Of a stretch of DNA of 64,000 bases, positions 35,577 through 47,050 are shown in pieces (positions within the stretch are counted from its first letter, which is position 1; each line of letters starts with the position of its first letter). A program made the position numbers and the translations under genes. Below the pieces are notes generated by a model. It ran no database searches. It was not told the origin of the DNA and saw nothing but the letters and a program-made list of their open reading frames with translations. The DNA is from Welwitschia mirabilis (Eukaryota > Gnetophyta > Gnetopsida > Welwitschiales): positions 16,474,062 through 16,538,061 of the forward strand of contig JBOZIK010000001.1 of assembly GCA_051453625.1 (NCBI GenBank), in the 5' to 3' direction.

Positions 35577-36380
35577 TCAAATCAAGAATTCATTCAACTT
35601 GCTAAGTGAATATGTGGATGTGAGTACATATTGATATGATTTGTCATAAATAATATTTATTTCATTATTATTTAAATCATTTGTAGATGCCTCCTCATTA
35701 TGTTGTTCTTCTTTTTCCTTTATTTCTTTACATTCTTTGAGGAAATGTCCTCTTTTATGATAATAGTAATACTTTAAATTCTTCTTGTTGTGCTTTCTAG
35801 ATTTAAATTTTATTTTGGAAGACTTCTTATTTGATCCTCTCTTCATAATCCAACCTCTAGTTAGGAATCCTTTACAAGCTTTTTGAGTACTGTCTCCATT
35901 TGTTCCTTTGACAAAAAGAGCTAAAGCCAATCTTTTCATTTCTATAATATCTTTAACATACAAAAACATCATTGTAAGAGGATTATAAGAGGGTGGAAGT
36001 GACTGAAGAAGGATAAGGGCTTGATCCTCCTTCTTAATCTCTATATCAATTCTTAAAAGATGAAACACAAGTTTATTTAAAGTAGTTAAGTGATCTACTA
36101 GCTCTCTATCTTTGTCCATAGTCTACTAGTAGAGTCTTCTTTCATAGCATTTAACAAAATCTGATTTATAATATCAAATCTAACAGTAATTTTGAATCTT
36201 TTATATATATATCCTTTTAGTTTTCATATAACATTTAGAGGCATTTTTAGCCTTCCCTTAAAATTCCTTATATAATCCTTATTGAATGAGAAAAATCATT
36301 ACCTTGATCTTTCACAACCTAAAGTTATTCTTGCCATTGAATTTCTCCAACTTAGACTTGATATTGGAAACCTTTAAGCC
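35577..36380 (-). pseudogene. Gag of Ty1/copia element G
   Basis: The minus strand 35577-36119 is open for 180 residues. It contains the UBN2-type gag middle (LLQSLPPSYNPLTMMF) and ends in a zinc knuckle relic at residues 117-130, YYYYHKRGHFLKEC: compared with CX2CX4HX4C the first two Cys are Tyr (35769-35771 and 35760-35762) while His and the last Cys remain. The gag start lies further right in other frames: LEKFNGKNNFRLWKIKV-like text at about 36305-36370, with the Trp codon now a stop. No intact start joins the two. Confidence 0.8.
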
Positions 36381-36420
36381 CATCCTAGTAGGATGTCATT
36401 TAACTACTATCTTTGAGACC

Positions 36421-36436
36421 TATAAGAGTTGACACT
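36421..36436 (-). other. Possible initiator-Met PBS of element G
   Basis: The minus strand next to the LTR reads TAGTGTCAACTC, 7 of 12 matches to TGGTATCAGAGC. Weak alone, but exactly placed. Confidence 0.4.
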
Positions 36437-36442
36437 AGTCGT

Positions 36443-36982
36443 TGTAAATCATGAAAGCATAGGAATATCAGAGTGGAAGAAAGAAAATGATGAGAAATAA
36501 CTTATAACATGGAAAGTAATATAGAAACAACATAGTATAATTTAACATGACTTGATAATATGGCTATATACATACAAGATCCTAAATAAAGGGGATTGAA
36601 AGAGTGCTATATAATATAGTAGTAGTAATTCTAGCTTCTTACTATACTCTATCCCTTACACACCACCCTCACAACTCAAGCCATAATTCTTAAGTCATAT
36701 TGCTATGATAGCAATAATCATTCCTCTAAAATATTTATATAGATTTTTATTTAGCATAAAAAACTGTAATTGTAAGATCATGAAATTGCTAGAAAATCCT
36801 TTAAACTTCCCTTCTCCTCCTTTCTTTTTAATAATTACAACAAGGAGTAGTTTACAAGAAGATTGGAGTTATAAAGTAAAGGCTATCAGAGAAGCAGCTA
36901 GAAAAGAGGTGTGAAGAGTATGTAGATGAGGTCTAGGAGTGTGGATTCAGAGGTACTAATTCTAGAGAGGAGGAGGACTACA
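36443..36982 (-). repeat. Ty1/copia LTR, 5' LTR of element G
   Basis: 540 bp, ends tgtaaatc ... gactaca, aligned with the 541-bp LTR at 32124. Element G is therefore about 4.86 kb, normal for Ty1/copia. The 5-bp flanks (aacaa left, aggaa right) are not a clean target duplication. Confidence 0.7.
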
Positions 36983-37799
36983 AGGAATAAGGGGCATTTT
37001 AGTTTTATAAAGATTTCTTTCATCTAGTAATAAGGTAATTTAGATGTAGTTTTGTATCGCGTATTTTGAGGGTTTTTAAGGGGTTGAGTGCCTAAGAATT
37101 AAGAAAGCACAGTTTTCTAATAAAGGTGGTACCCTTGTGCTAGATATAGACTATAATGCATATGCAAAGTTATTATAGGGAAAAAAAGAAGAAGAAGAAA
37201 ATTAGCGTAGCCTCATAGCAAAATTTATCTTCTCTAGCCCTAGGCCAAGGTTAGACCTCACTGGAGAATATATGATCACTAAGTAGATAGGATTTAGTAT
37301 GGTCTAGGCCATTACCATGCCAGAGGATTAGATATTATTTTAGTTTACTTAAAAGGGGGGAAAAAAGAAAAGAGATGAAGTAATAGTAAGGGAACTTGGC
37401 TCTTTGGAATTAGAGAACTTCCCTTGGTTAAATGGACCCCAAGGGCATGGTAGACCCTCATCAATTTCAAAACTTTCTAACTTGGATTAGGATATCTAAG
37501 TTTTTGATGGCATTTTGTGATGAGGAACTATTATAAAAAATAGCTAATTAATTTAGGAACATATCGAACTTGACAAAATCATGATAAAATAAACAATATT
37601 AGTTCTTGTTCTTTTATACATCTTAGTAACCTTAGAAAAGTCAAGGAAATCCAATATATTAGATTCTAAATGTAATAGGGGATATATACCTTGGATATAA
37701 AGTATGAGAACTTACCCATGTCTTGTGGTTCATGTGGAAAGCTAAGACATATTCTAGGTAGAAGGCCATAACTGGAAGAAATGTTCTCACACTATGGAA
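36983..37799. other. Unassigned stretch, moderately AT-rich
   Basis: No coding match recognised. It has fewer A/T runs than its neighbours and ends next to the GC-richer segment. A 14-base purine run lies near 37363. Confidence 0.4.
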
Positions 37800-37985
37800 A
37801 GAGAAATCACTCTAGATAAATATTTTTTTATTAATAAGGTTTAAGGGTATTATAAACTTATGTCTTATGAAACCCCTTTTATAATAGGGGATTAATAAAA
37901 TGTCATTGCTAAGAATTGAACACCCAACCTCTTGCTTCCCTAAAATCAGATTACAACCAGTCAGGCCAGATTGAGGGGAGGCAGA
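37800..37985 (-). repeat. tRNA-derived SINE-like sequence (tentative)
   Basis: On the minus strand, from about 37972, the text tggcctgactggttg resembles a Pol III A box, and gtgttcaattc about 45 bases later resembles a B box (GGTTCAAATC type). Sequence then runs to an A-rich tail (ttattaataaaaaaat at about 37822-37837). Box order, spacing and tail fit a tRNA-derived SINE. No cloverleaf acceptor stem is present, so it is not a tRNA gene. The A box is imperfect and no family name can be given. Confidence 0.3.
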
Positions 37986-38500
37986 CCTAATCCATTAGGA
38001 TGAGGTGGCCATCCAACCAGTCAGGCATCCGGAGAAGGATTGGAAAACCAACACTTTGGACCATGCCGGGACACAAGCGCAAGCCCCTCGCCAAGAAACA
38101 AGAACTCCAGCCATGTTCATGCTTTTTGGGTTTCCTGGATTGAATGCCCTTCTTTCCTTCTTCTGCACTGCAATCTCCCTGATCTGCATTATCATGAATG
38201 CCTCTTTTACAGTCTCAGCCTTCCTTCCATTAGTAAATATTCTGGAGAAATGGTATTATACATTCTCATTTATTTTCTGCCAATGAATGCCAGTCAACAT
38301 CCTCTGCGTATTATTGCAACTGCTTCCCAAATCGGTCGCCCGCATATCACAGGAAATGAATTTCAGATTTATGGCATTCTCATAAAAAAAAAGAAGCGTT
38401 TTAATAGCTGTCCTTTCTTGTTGAGAATGTGTCTGTTATTACAGTGTTTCAATTGTGAGTTACACCCTTTTCTGAAATCGTTTGACTTTAAATGAAGCAG
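37986..38500. other. GC- and CpG-richer unidentified segment
   Basis: Between about 37940 and 38500 the base composition jumps compared with all surroundings, and CpG sites survive (ccggag, gccggg, caagcgc, ctcgcc, cggtcgcccgc). Long frames overlap on both strands: plus 38005-38286 (93 residues, hydrophobic middle around FMLFGFPGLNALLSFF), plus 38040-38495 (151 residues), minus 37995-38195 (66 residues). I recognise none of them. Overlapping frames on opposite strands are expected when stop codons become rare, so none is called as a gene. It could be a captured gene fragment, a promoter or UTR of a lost host gene, or a low-copy insertion. The motif aaccagtcaggc occurs twice, 58 bases apart (37959 and 38017). 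Confidence 0.5.
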
Positions 38501-39137
38501 ACTGATGAAATATTTACATATCAAGAAATGCATTAGGAAATGATGAAAATGGAAATGGTTTATTCAAGCACCATGTATTATATTACTATATAATCAAATA
38601 TGTATATAAGTACTCATAAATATATATATATTCTTTAAGCTTAGATAAAACTTATAACTTAAGGGAATGAAATAAATAAATTAATAATCTTGGGTCTCTT
38701 AATTTATTTAAGATTTTTGTGGATTTTATTAGCTACTCTTTTAAACCTAAAACTGAGTTTATAAAACTTTTTATAGGAGTATATTTCTACCTTTTGTCTA
38801 ATGAAATGTCCTCGTTTCTTTAATAGAGATTCTCTGATATTATATTTTAGTTTGTCATTAAGCATTATTAATTTTGTTCCCAGATGCCTTACTTTATAAA
38901 GGAAACATTAATGATAAATCCAGTTTTAGTAGCCTGCCTATATGAATCATTCCTCATTCATAAGTTTTCATTGGGCTATTGAAATTAATTTGCTTCCTAG
39001 CTATAGATAAACTTGGAAAAGTTATTAGTTGTTTCATACCTTTTAATTTTGAAAATTCTTTAGCATAAATTCCTTTACTTTAGGATTGAAGCATCAATGT
39101 GTAGAAGTTTTTGGTATTAGAAAAAGAGGACATTACA
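38501..39137 (+). repeat. LTR end preceding an initiator-Met PBS
   Basis: The sequence ends in attaca at 39132-39137, and three bases later a very good initiator tRNA-Met PBS follows, so the stretch before it should be the 3' part of an LTR. The upstream limit cannot be set, as no second copy is in the window. It is followed after about 70 bases by Athila pol, which uses a different primer tRNA, so two different elements are joined here. Confidence 0.5.
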
Positions 39138-39140
39138 TTT

Positions 39141-39152
39141 TGGTATTAGAGC
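39141..39152 (+). other. Primer-binding site, initiator tRNA-Met type
   Basis: tggtattagagc matches TGGTATCAGAGC at 11 of 12 positions; the single change is C to T. Confidence 0.7.
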
Positions 39153-39220
39153 AAACTTGAAATTCTCTGTTGTGGATTCTTGAGTGTTACAAACCTACAA
39201 CTGATGAATTATTTTAAATT

Positions 39221-39640
39221 TTGAATAATATGCTTTGTTTAGATGGAAGTTATGAATTACTTGTTACATGTAGTCCTATAGAAGGTGTTTATTCTGAATA
39301 TTTTAATTATGTTTTTAAAGAAATGAAAATGAATGTTTCTTTGAATGATGTCTTTGTAGCTAATAGTATTGCTATTATAGCTAATAATATTGCTAATGAT
39401 GAATTAAAACCTCTACCTAATATTTTAAAGTATATTTTTCTAGGTATTAATCAATCTAAACCTATTAACATTAGTGCTCATCTTACTTCCTCTCAAGAAA
39501 AAGAGCGAGCTTAGTCATCACTTAAACATTCTTTAGCTTTTTATTGGTCTTATCATGATTTGATTGGTGTTCATTCTTCTATTTATTCTCATCATATTTA
39601 TTTAGAGATTGATATCAAACCTATTCATAAACCTTAACAT
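39221..39640 (+). pseudogene. Protease-RT linker of Athila element H
   Basis: Open for 97 residues at 39221-39514, then continuing with one stop. The C-terminal half carries the Athila linker before RT: ELKPLPNILKYIFLG, then ISAHLTSSQEKERA, and after the stop HSLAFYWSYHDLIGVH and 'HHIYLEIDIKPIHKP'. This part leads into the RT fingers. The N-terminal half (from MNNMLCLDGSYELL) belongs to the acidic segment between protease and RT. Protease itself is not present. Confidence 0.7.
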
Positions 39641-40390
39641 AGACTAAATCTAAAGCTTAGGGATATTATTAAAGAAGAAATCATAAAAATTTGGGAAACT
39701 AATATTATTTATCTTATTATAGGTAGTGAATGGGTGAGTCCTTTATAAGTTGTCCTGAAGAAGAATGGTAAATGGTAAATTTGTATTTATTTTTATGCTC
39801 TCAATAAGCATACTAAGAAAGATCATTTTCCTCTTTCTTTTATCCATACAATTCTTAATAAACTTTCTAGTCATCATCATTAATATTTTTTAAATGAATG
39901 TAGTGATTATAATAAAATTCCTATAGCTCTAAAAGATCAAGAAAAACCCACTTTTACTTGTTCCTTTGGAACTTTTTCATATCTTCACATGCCTTTTAGT
40001 TTATGTAATGCTTCTACAACTTTTCAAAGGTGTATGACCCGTTTTTTTGCTAAAATTATTAATCAATTTTTAGAAATCTTTATGGAAAATTTTTATCTCA
40101 ATGGTGATTTTTTGATTAAATAATGTCTCTTTGAAGTTAATCTTAAATCATTGTATTCATCATAATCTTAATCTTAGTTGGGAGAAAATTTATTTCATGG
40201 TTGTTAGAGGCATTATTCTTGATCATATTATTTCTAAAGAAGGAATAGAAGTTAATCCTGCTAATATTGATATCATTCACTCTCTTCCTACTTCTAGTTA
40301 TGTTAAAGATATAAGATCTTTTTTAGGGCATACTAGTTTGTATTATCATTTCATTCCATCTTTTAGTTCTATAGTAAACCTTTGGCTGAA
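39641..40390 (+). pseudogene. Reverse transcriptase, Athila element H
   Basis: The plus strand carries gypsy RT blocks in order: EEIIKIWETNIIY and GSEWVSPL at 39670-39745, KNGKW near 39760, KKDHFPLSF near 39815, DYNKIPIALKDQEKPTFTC at 39905-39962, then FSYLHMPFSLCNASTTFQRC. The active-site box is FMEN (40079-40090) where FMDD is expected, so both catalytic Asp are lost. In-frame stops stand at former Gln, Arg and similar codons (for example PL-stop-VV at about 39747). A thumb with ISKEGIEVNPANIDII and DIRSFLGHTSLY is open at 40131-40400. Confidence 0.85.
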
Positions 40391-40399
40391 TAATTTTTG

Positions 40400-40760
40400 A
40401 AAGATGCATCCTTTTCTTGAACATCTAAGTGTGAACTTGCATTTCAAAAACTTAAATGTCTTTTATCATCTTTACTCTTAAGTGTAAATTGTTTGTCATT
40501 TCCTATGTTAGTAAGACCTTGCATGATGCTCATCTTAATTATTCCACTGCTGAAAAGAAGATGTTAGCTTTAAACTTTACTCTTGAAAACTTTATCCACT
40601 ATGTTAATAGTTATCCTATTATTATCTTTACTAATCATGTCACTTTAAACGATATTTTAAATAATCCCCTGACTAAATACTGTCTTATGCGTTGGGCTTT
40701 ACTTACGCAAGAATTTAATATTACAATTAAAGATAGATCAGAAAAGGAAAACTGAATTGC
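40400..40760 (+). pseudogene. RNase H, Athila element H
   Basis: Open for 99 residues at 40456-40755, with the core phrases YVSKTLHDAHLNYSTAEKK, FTLENFIHYV, IIFTNHVTLNDIL, KYCLMRWALLTQEFN and KDRSEKEN. The Asp of the usual TDH motif is Asn (FTNH), a G-to-A change. The domain ends in a stop where the family has ADHLSR-type sequence (IANHLSHL follows). Confidence 0.85.
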
Positions 40761-42110
40761 TAATCATTTATCTCATCTTTATATGCCTATTAATTCATCT
40801 AAAATTAATGATAAGTTCCCTAATGAAAATTTATTTGCTGTGAATGTTTTTCCTTGGTATGATGATACTACGAATTTTAAATGCTATGGTAAAATTCCTA
40901 GTAATTTATCTTATTATGATGAAAATAAAATTCTATCTCAATAAAATAAACTTGTTTAGAAACCACCTCTTTTGTGTTGATCAGGTCTTTCAAAGTTGTA
41001 TACCTAAGAATAAAATGATTAGCATATTAGAATTTTTTCACAATGGTATTTGTGGTGGTCATTTTAGTGGGAAGAAAACCACATCTAAAGTTTTAAATAT
41101 TTAATTTACTTAGTCGACTCTTTTTAAATATGCTAATGAATTTTGTACATCATGTAATAAATGCAAAAGAATGGGTAGCTTTAGTAGGAGAAATGAAATG
41201 CATCTTAAACCTATTGTTGTTTGTGAACTTTTCAATGTTTGTAGTATTGATTTGATTAGACAATTTCCCTCATCCTTTGTTAATGTTTATATTCTTATTT
41301 GTGTGAATTATATTTCTAAATGAGTGGAAGCCAAATCTTGTAAAGATTCTAATGCGAAGATTGTTATTAGATTTTTGAAAGATTATGTTATTTCTTATTT
41401 TGATTACCCTAAGATATTCATTAGTCATCAAGGAACTTATTTTTGTAATAAAATCTTTAGAAACATTATGCTTAAATTTGGTGTTACCTATAAAGTAAAT
41501 ACTACATATCATCATTATGCTAATGGCCAAGCTAAAGTAAATAACCATGAGCTTATTAGATTCTTCAAAAAATACTTAGTAGAAAAGATTGGTCGTTAAA
41601 ATTGATTGATGCATTATGGGCTTATTTTACAGCTTTTACAACTGTCATTAGCATGACTCTTTAAACTTATTTTTGATAAACAATGTTTTCTTCCCGTTGA
41701 GATGGAACATCAAGTTTTTTATGCAATTCGTAAACTTAATCTTGATTTTGAAAAATGCTCTATACATAGACTAGATCAATTGAATGAATTAGATGAAATA
41801 CGACTAAGTTCTTATAATAATAAAGTTCTTGCTTAAAAAAAATTATCATGATTAGATTATTCTTAGGAAAACATTTCATCTAGGTGATAAAGTTTTTCTT
41901 TTTAATTATCATTTTTATTTATTCCCTACAAAGTTAACATCTAAATGGGAAGATTACTTTATTGTTATTCATGCTTTTCCTTTTGGGATTATTAACATTT
42001 AAGATCCTAAAACTAATCATGTTCAATGATTAAATAGATCTAAACTCAAGTTATTTAATCATCAAAATTTAAATGGGATCAAGATCTATGTTGATTCATA
42101 TTTTAGATGT
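40761..42110 (+). pseudogene. Integrase, Athila element H
   Basis: The zinc head is well preserved (HNGICGGHFSGKKTTS ... FCTSCNKC, 41040-41165). In the catalytic core the first Asp is kept (SIDLIRQFP, Asp at 41250-41252), the second is His (FISHQGTYF, 41426-41428) and the Glu is Lys (NGQAKVNN, 41534-41536), so the enzyme is dead. Stops replace Trp in 'YWPTL' and 'KWVEA' contexts. The tail has LPVEMEHQVFYAIRKLNLDF and a decayed chromodomain-less C-terminus near 41940-42060, diagnostic of the Athila group. No LTR was found downstream. Confidence 0.85.
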
Positions 42111-43340
42111 AAATGTGCTAAAATCTAAAAAACCAAAAGAAGAAAAAAATTTATTTTAATTTCTTTGTTTTGGTTAAAAATTTTAAAAATGTTGATATTT
42201 TTTGGATAATGAAATAAGAGCCATAGATCTCATATAGTTACATTCAAAAGTGTTATAATCTTTATGAAGGATCTACTTCTATTTGTTTTTCAAAAGTATC
42301 AACCAAAAATATTTCCAAGTTTTGTTTTTGAAGTCTGTTTGTTCTTTTAAATAAATTATAATCAAGCTATGTATTTTTCACTTCAAGATCCTAGTTTTCA
42401 TTAAAGTTAAAGGGTATAACTAATTGTTTTCTAAGTTTTAAACCTCCATCTATATCAATATTTTGTATTTAATTCTTGATCATTTTCTCTATGATAGCGT
42501 ATGTATTTCATACATGAAGTCTATGAGATTCACTTTCTTATATAATACTATTTTATAATATAATAATATGGGTATTCTTTTACTTGATCTAGCTTATGTT
42601 CACATTTTTCTTTTCTTTTTGCAATTATATAAACATTTCATCTTTAATCTTTAAATAAAATGTTAAAGTTCCTAATATGTCTACATTTATTTATTATCTC
42701 TTATGACATATATATTGTATTATGCTTTTATTATTACTGATATTATTACTTTATATGTTGTATTATTTATAGGACTAGCATTTAGATCTATAATTATCCA
42801 CTCAATCTGTAAACATCTTAATGATTCATCCACAAGGCTTTGTAATGATGTAATTTCTTATCATTAGGTGAATGATGAATGTTATTGTTCTGATAATAGT
42901 CCTGATACCATAGATGAACATCTTCAGTGTTAGTANNNNNNNNNNNNNNNNNNNNNNNNNNNNNNNNNNNNNNNNNNNNNNNNNNNNNNNNNNNNNNNNN
43001 NNNNNNNNNNNNNNNNNNNNNNNNNNNNNNNNNNNNNNNNNNNNNNNNNNTTACTTTATAAACTTGAATACTGCGTTTAGAGGTATTTTTGCACTTTTTA
43101 AGTGAAAAATACCTTAGACACTCAATGATCTCAAAACAATGCATTATGATCTACTTTGAGGCTCTTCACAATGCTTGCAATTGAGAGATTGAGATTAAAG
43201 GTGAAAATGCAGATCATATATGACTACTTCAATGTTAAATCTCTATAGATGATTCATACTCCCTTTTTCATCACCATATATCATCCTCTTACTAATGTGA
43301 TAATTCCAACTCATTCTAACACTAGATGCATGACTTTTTA
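42111..43340. other. AT-rich stretch with gap, nothing recognised
   Basis: It follows integrase H and could be its 3' region, but does not align with the 3' regions of A, C, D or E. Contains 115 N at 42936-43050. Confidence 0.45.
42936..43050. other. Assembly gap, 115 N
   Basis: Flanks (tagta / ttacttta) show no shared sequence that would suggest unmerged contig ends. Confidence 0.9.
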
Positions 43341-43353
43341 TGATATCAAAGCC
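43341..43353 (+). other. Possible initiator-Met PBS
   Basis: tgatatcaaagcc matches TGGTATCAGAGCC at 10 of 13 positions; most changes are G to A. No recognisable gag follows, so this is a weak call. Confidence 0.3.
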
Positions 43354-45490
43354 TTTTAGGAATTTTAGTACTTTGGAAAATTACATTCTGAGAGCTTTAA
43401 TCTATTTATTTCTAGTCATTATTTAGTCATAATTGATAAATTATTAAGGTAACCTTTAAAGTAGAAAATCAAATTAAGTTTTATTTTTGGATTTTTGGTA
43501 GCTATGTATGAAACTACCTATGGTAGTACAGTGCTAATTCAAAGAGTAAAATGGTAATGCAGTGCCATGTGATGGTTTTTTCAAATTAAACATGAATCAC
43601 ATGCAAATTCTTAGTGGTTTTGGTAACTCATTGACCTACACCTGACCGTAGAGCATATATAAAAATTCCTTATAGTTCTCATACCATAATAAACTCATTA
43701 TTATATCATTTTTATGCCAAATTTTCCATTCACAGGCATGGAAAGGATATTTTCTATCCATTTTCTCTCATTTTTCTTTATTTCTAAGTAGATCTTCTCT
43801 CTATGTAACTATGAAACCTTTTACATTCCTTATTCTCATCTTTTGATGTCATTCAAAACCATTCTCAACTCCTAACTTCTTTTAGCACCCATTTTACATC
43901 ATCTTTTCTTCCATTTCCATTTATCCGGAGGGCATTGCAAGGGTGGTAAAGTGCACATGACTAGGCAACATAGGAGGAGGAGAAAGCATCAAATATTGTA
44001 AGCAATCAGATGGAGGATGAATGGAAAGGACTTTACATTCTTGAAAAATAATAAGTTTTCCTTTTGTTATGTTTGTTTACTTTTTATTATTTGAATTATG
44101 CATGTTTTCATAATTTTATTTCAATGTAATTAGACTTTTTATAGCTTGTAGCATACACAGCACTAATTAGATTGAAAAACCATTAGCATCTATTATGGAA
44201 ATTTGAGTTTTTTCCCTTCCATACTTGGTCACTCTTTATCAAAAAAAACTCATGTATTTGGTTTTTTCCTCTCTTCTTTCCTCTGTTCTTTTCATTCTCT
44301 AGTACATTTCTCATGATTCCATCTTTCTTCTAAAGCAATTGATGTTGAATTTCTATTCTTTCTTCTCTAATAGTAGTAGAATAATTTGAAAATATATTAT
44401 CTATGATTTTCATCAAGTTAAATTTATTCTTATTGTAAGAATTGTTCTCTCTTCTTTCTCCCTTCTAAAAATCAAAGTAGAATAGTTAATTTTAGAGCTT
44501 GTTTTAGCCATAACATTTTTTGTGGAACTTCAATGGTTCTGAAATTTTTTCTAGAGCTTATTATCATCATTTAAAGACTTTATTTTTAAAGTGTTAGAAC
44601 CAAATTTGGCCTTTAAACCCCCTTTTTCAGCCATTTTTAGTCTTAGATATAGTTTGACATAGACAAATTTCTGGTCTATCAAATATTATTTCTTTTGATT
44701 TTCCATAGTGATATTCTTAATCATTTTCAATGCATTTTTATAAATTAAACATTCTATTTTGTAGTATATTTGGCGTAGTTTTAGACTATGAGATCCAAGT
44801 TTTATAGTTTCATTAATAGTTATGGTCAAAGTAGGATTGACTATAATTTTTGCAATTTTTCTAGGTGAACTATTTTTTAACGATTGCAATTAATTCTACT
44901 TGATCTTGAATATTTAGTTTTAGAAACTTGTTTTATGGCATATTATAACTATTTTAAGGGTTTTAAAATTTTTAAGTCTATTTCTTTAAGTTTTCTGTAT
45001 CCCTTTTCTCTCTCTTCTTCATTTCTTCTTGTTTTATTGGTCAAAATAACTTGAAACTAACTAACATTACTTTGATTTAATAAACATTCGTATACTTTTT
45101 TTAATGAATTTATTATTTATTTAAACCTTAATTTTGATTTTCCATTCATTTTATGCTTAAGTGAAGAGCTAGCTTTCAAGCCACATATGTTGCAATTTAG
45201 CAAAAATCTTGTTTTTATTAAATAGCTTGCTTAGTTAATTTGAAGAATACATATTTACAAGAGTTATATTTTGATTCTAAATTAATTTATATTTTACATA
45301 TAATGGATTATGATGTTTGAATTACCTAGTGACATCAATTTAATATGAATTAAAGAAGTCAACTTATGAAGGAAAATTATTTTTACATGTGAAAATAACT
45401 TAAGTAAATTTAAATGTTTAAAATCTTTTCTTTTTTACATGAATTATAAATGACTTCTAAAATCTTATTAATGTTCATAAAAGTTTGCTT
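43354..45490. other. AT-rich stretch, nothing recognised
   Basis: No protein match on either strand. A promoter-like TATATAAAAA lies near 43658 in a slightly less AT-rich segment (43540-43990). It could be part of an LTR or leader of an unrecognised element. Confidence 0.4.
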
Positions 45491-45666
45491 ATTCTTATTT
45501 TCTTGTATATCCATTTTCACATCTTGTGNNNNNNNNNNNNNNNNNNNNNNNNNNNNNNNNNNNNNNNNNNNNNNNNNNNNNNNNNNNNNNNNNNNNNNNN
45601 NNNNNNNNNNNNNNNNNNNNNNNNNNNNATTCTTATTTTCTTGTATTTCCATTTTCACATCTTGTG
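45491..45666. other. 100-N gap between near-identical 38-bp flanks
   Basis: The 38 bases before the N run (45491-45528) and the 38 bases after it (45629-45666) are the same except one base. The ends of both contigs therefore overlap. Confidence 0.9.
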
Positions 45667-46219
45667 AAATTGTGCTTTTACACATGCAATTTTTCCTAAT
45701 TATTTTATGTCATGTGTGTTAAATTAGTTGTATGTCACTTAAGAGAAATAGTTTTTTATCATATAAAGTGACAGTTTGATAAAGAAAAATTAATATTTTC
45801 ATATGAATTCATGTCAAGTGTTTTGTTAGTTCAATACTCATGTGCTCCCACTATATTTGTAATTCAACCTAGGATATTTCTTTATGGGTAATTTGAACTT
45901 TTTATAGTTAATTTTCTTTCCCTAACTTAAATTATCATTTTAAATACACATTTATTTTCGTGAAGGCTTAAAGTGTGATCTCCTTTTAAAAATTGAGTTT
46001 TTACTTTGTTCAAATATGCATTTAAATCTTATTTTCTATTTTGTATTTAAATAGAACTAGTTTTATGTTTAAATAGAATTATCTTACTTATTTAGTTTTG
46101 TCATTTTTTAGTTACTTTTTTTCTAACAATGACATTGGTAGTAAAAGTTTGGAAGCTTTTACAAATACAGGGTAGATGTATTTATTAAAAAAGGTTTTTA
46201 TGATAAAGACATCTTTAAA

Positions 46220-47050
46220 TATGCAGACATGTATTTTAAATGCATCTTTTATGATGTACCAATCTTTAGTTGTCCATACTTAGCAAATCAGGAAAGACCT
46301 CTTTGAAACAAGTAGACATCTTATATCTTTTCATTTAAATTTCTTTAAGATAATAAATTTCTCTACTACATCTAGGGAAAACTTGAAATTTTTAATAGGT
46401 AGACATATTTCATAGTAGTAACATCTCTTTTTATCATTTTAGTCATCTCTCCTGATGGAGACATGTTGATAAATCTAGTTTTAATGATTTCATTTATCAA
46501 CTGTTTTGTGTCATTACATAGACAGGTTATTACAAAAAAAAATTATATCATAATAAGCACAAGTCAGTGACAGATCTTTAAATATGATATCTCATGAAAA
46601 GGTTTAGTTGTTGAAATGCAAAATTAGTTATCTAAAGGTGTCTACAGAATGGAATATTTTTATGGTAAATATGTATAGATAATTGAAGTTATCTCTTATG
46701 AAGATGTCTTCATATTAAAGAAATCTCAGATGCACCAGCTTTTAGATTATAGATTAAATACAACTATCTCATCAAAGAATACTAAGCTGAAAGTTAAACT
46801 AGACATAGATGAAGATGTATACATGTTTGAAGATGACTATAGTGAGTTGAAATAGGTAGTAGATTTATTTTGCCTTTTGACTAATATTTTACATTGTAGT
46901 TGAGATATAAACTTTGTATTATGAATTCATGATTATAGAGGTCCAAAGATTATACAAACCAAATTTCATCAAATTCTAGATAAGTTCACTGAAGATGTCT
47001 ATAAGGTGAAGACGTCTGACTGTTAGTAGATGTTTACAAATTTGAATATG
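46220..47050. repeat. Cluster of agacatct / agatgtct motifs
   Basis: About a dozen full or near copies on both strands, e.g. aagacatct at 46216, tagacatct at about 46310, gaagatgtct near 46698 and 46991, gaagacgtct near 47009. See finding. Confidence 0.6.

Noticed and set aside
32119-36987. 5-bp target site duplication around copia element G (aacaa / aggaa)
   Set aside because: Only three of five bases agree; this may be decay or wrong LTR ends, so it is not claimed.
37910-37972. A tRNA gene on the minus strand
   Set aside because: A- and B-box-like text is present, but no acceptor stem or anticodon arm can be folded by eye.
38005-38495. Overlapping plus-strand frames of 93 and 151 residues as a possible gene
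   Set aside because: The frames overlap each other and a minus-strand frame, have no recognisable domain, and arise where low AT makes stops rare. Reported as an unassigned segment only.
45410-45722. Frames on both strands across the 45.5 kb gap
   Set aside because: They include 34 undefined residues and exist because the same 38-bp text stands on both sides of the gap.
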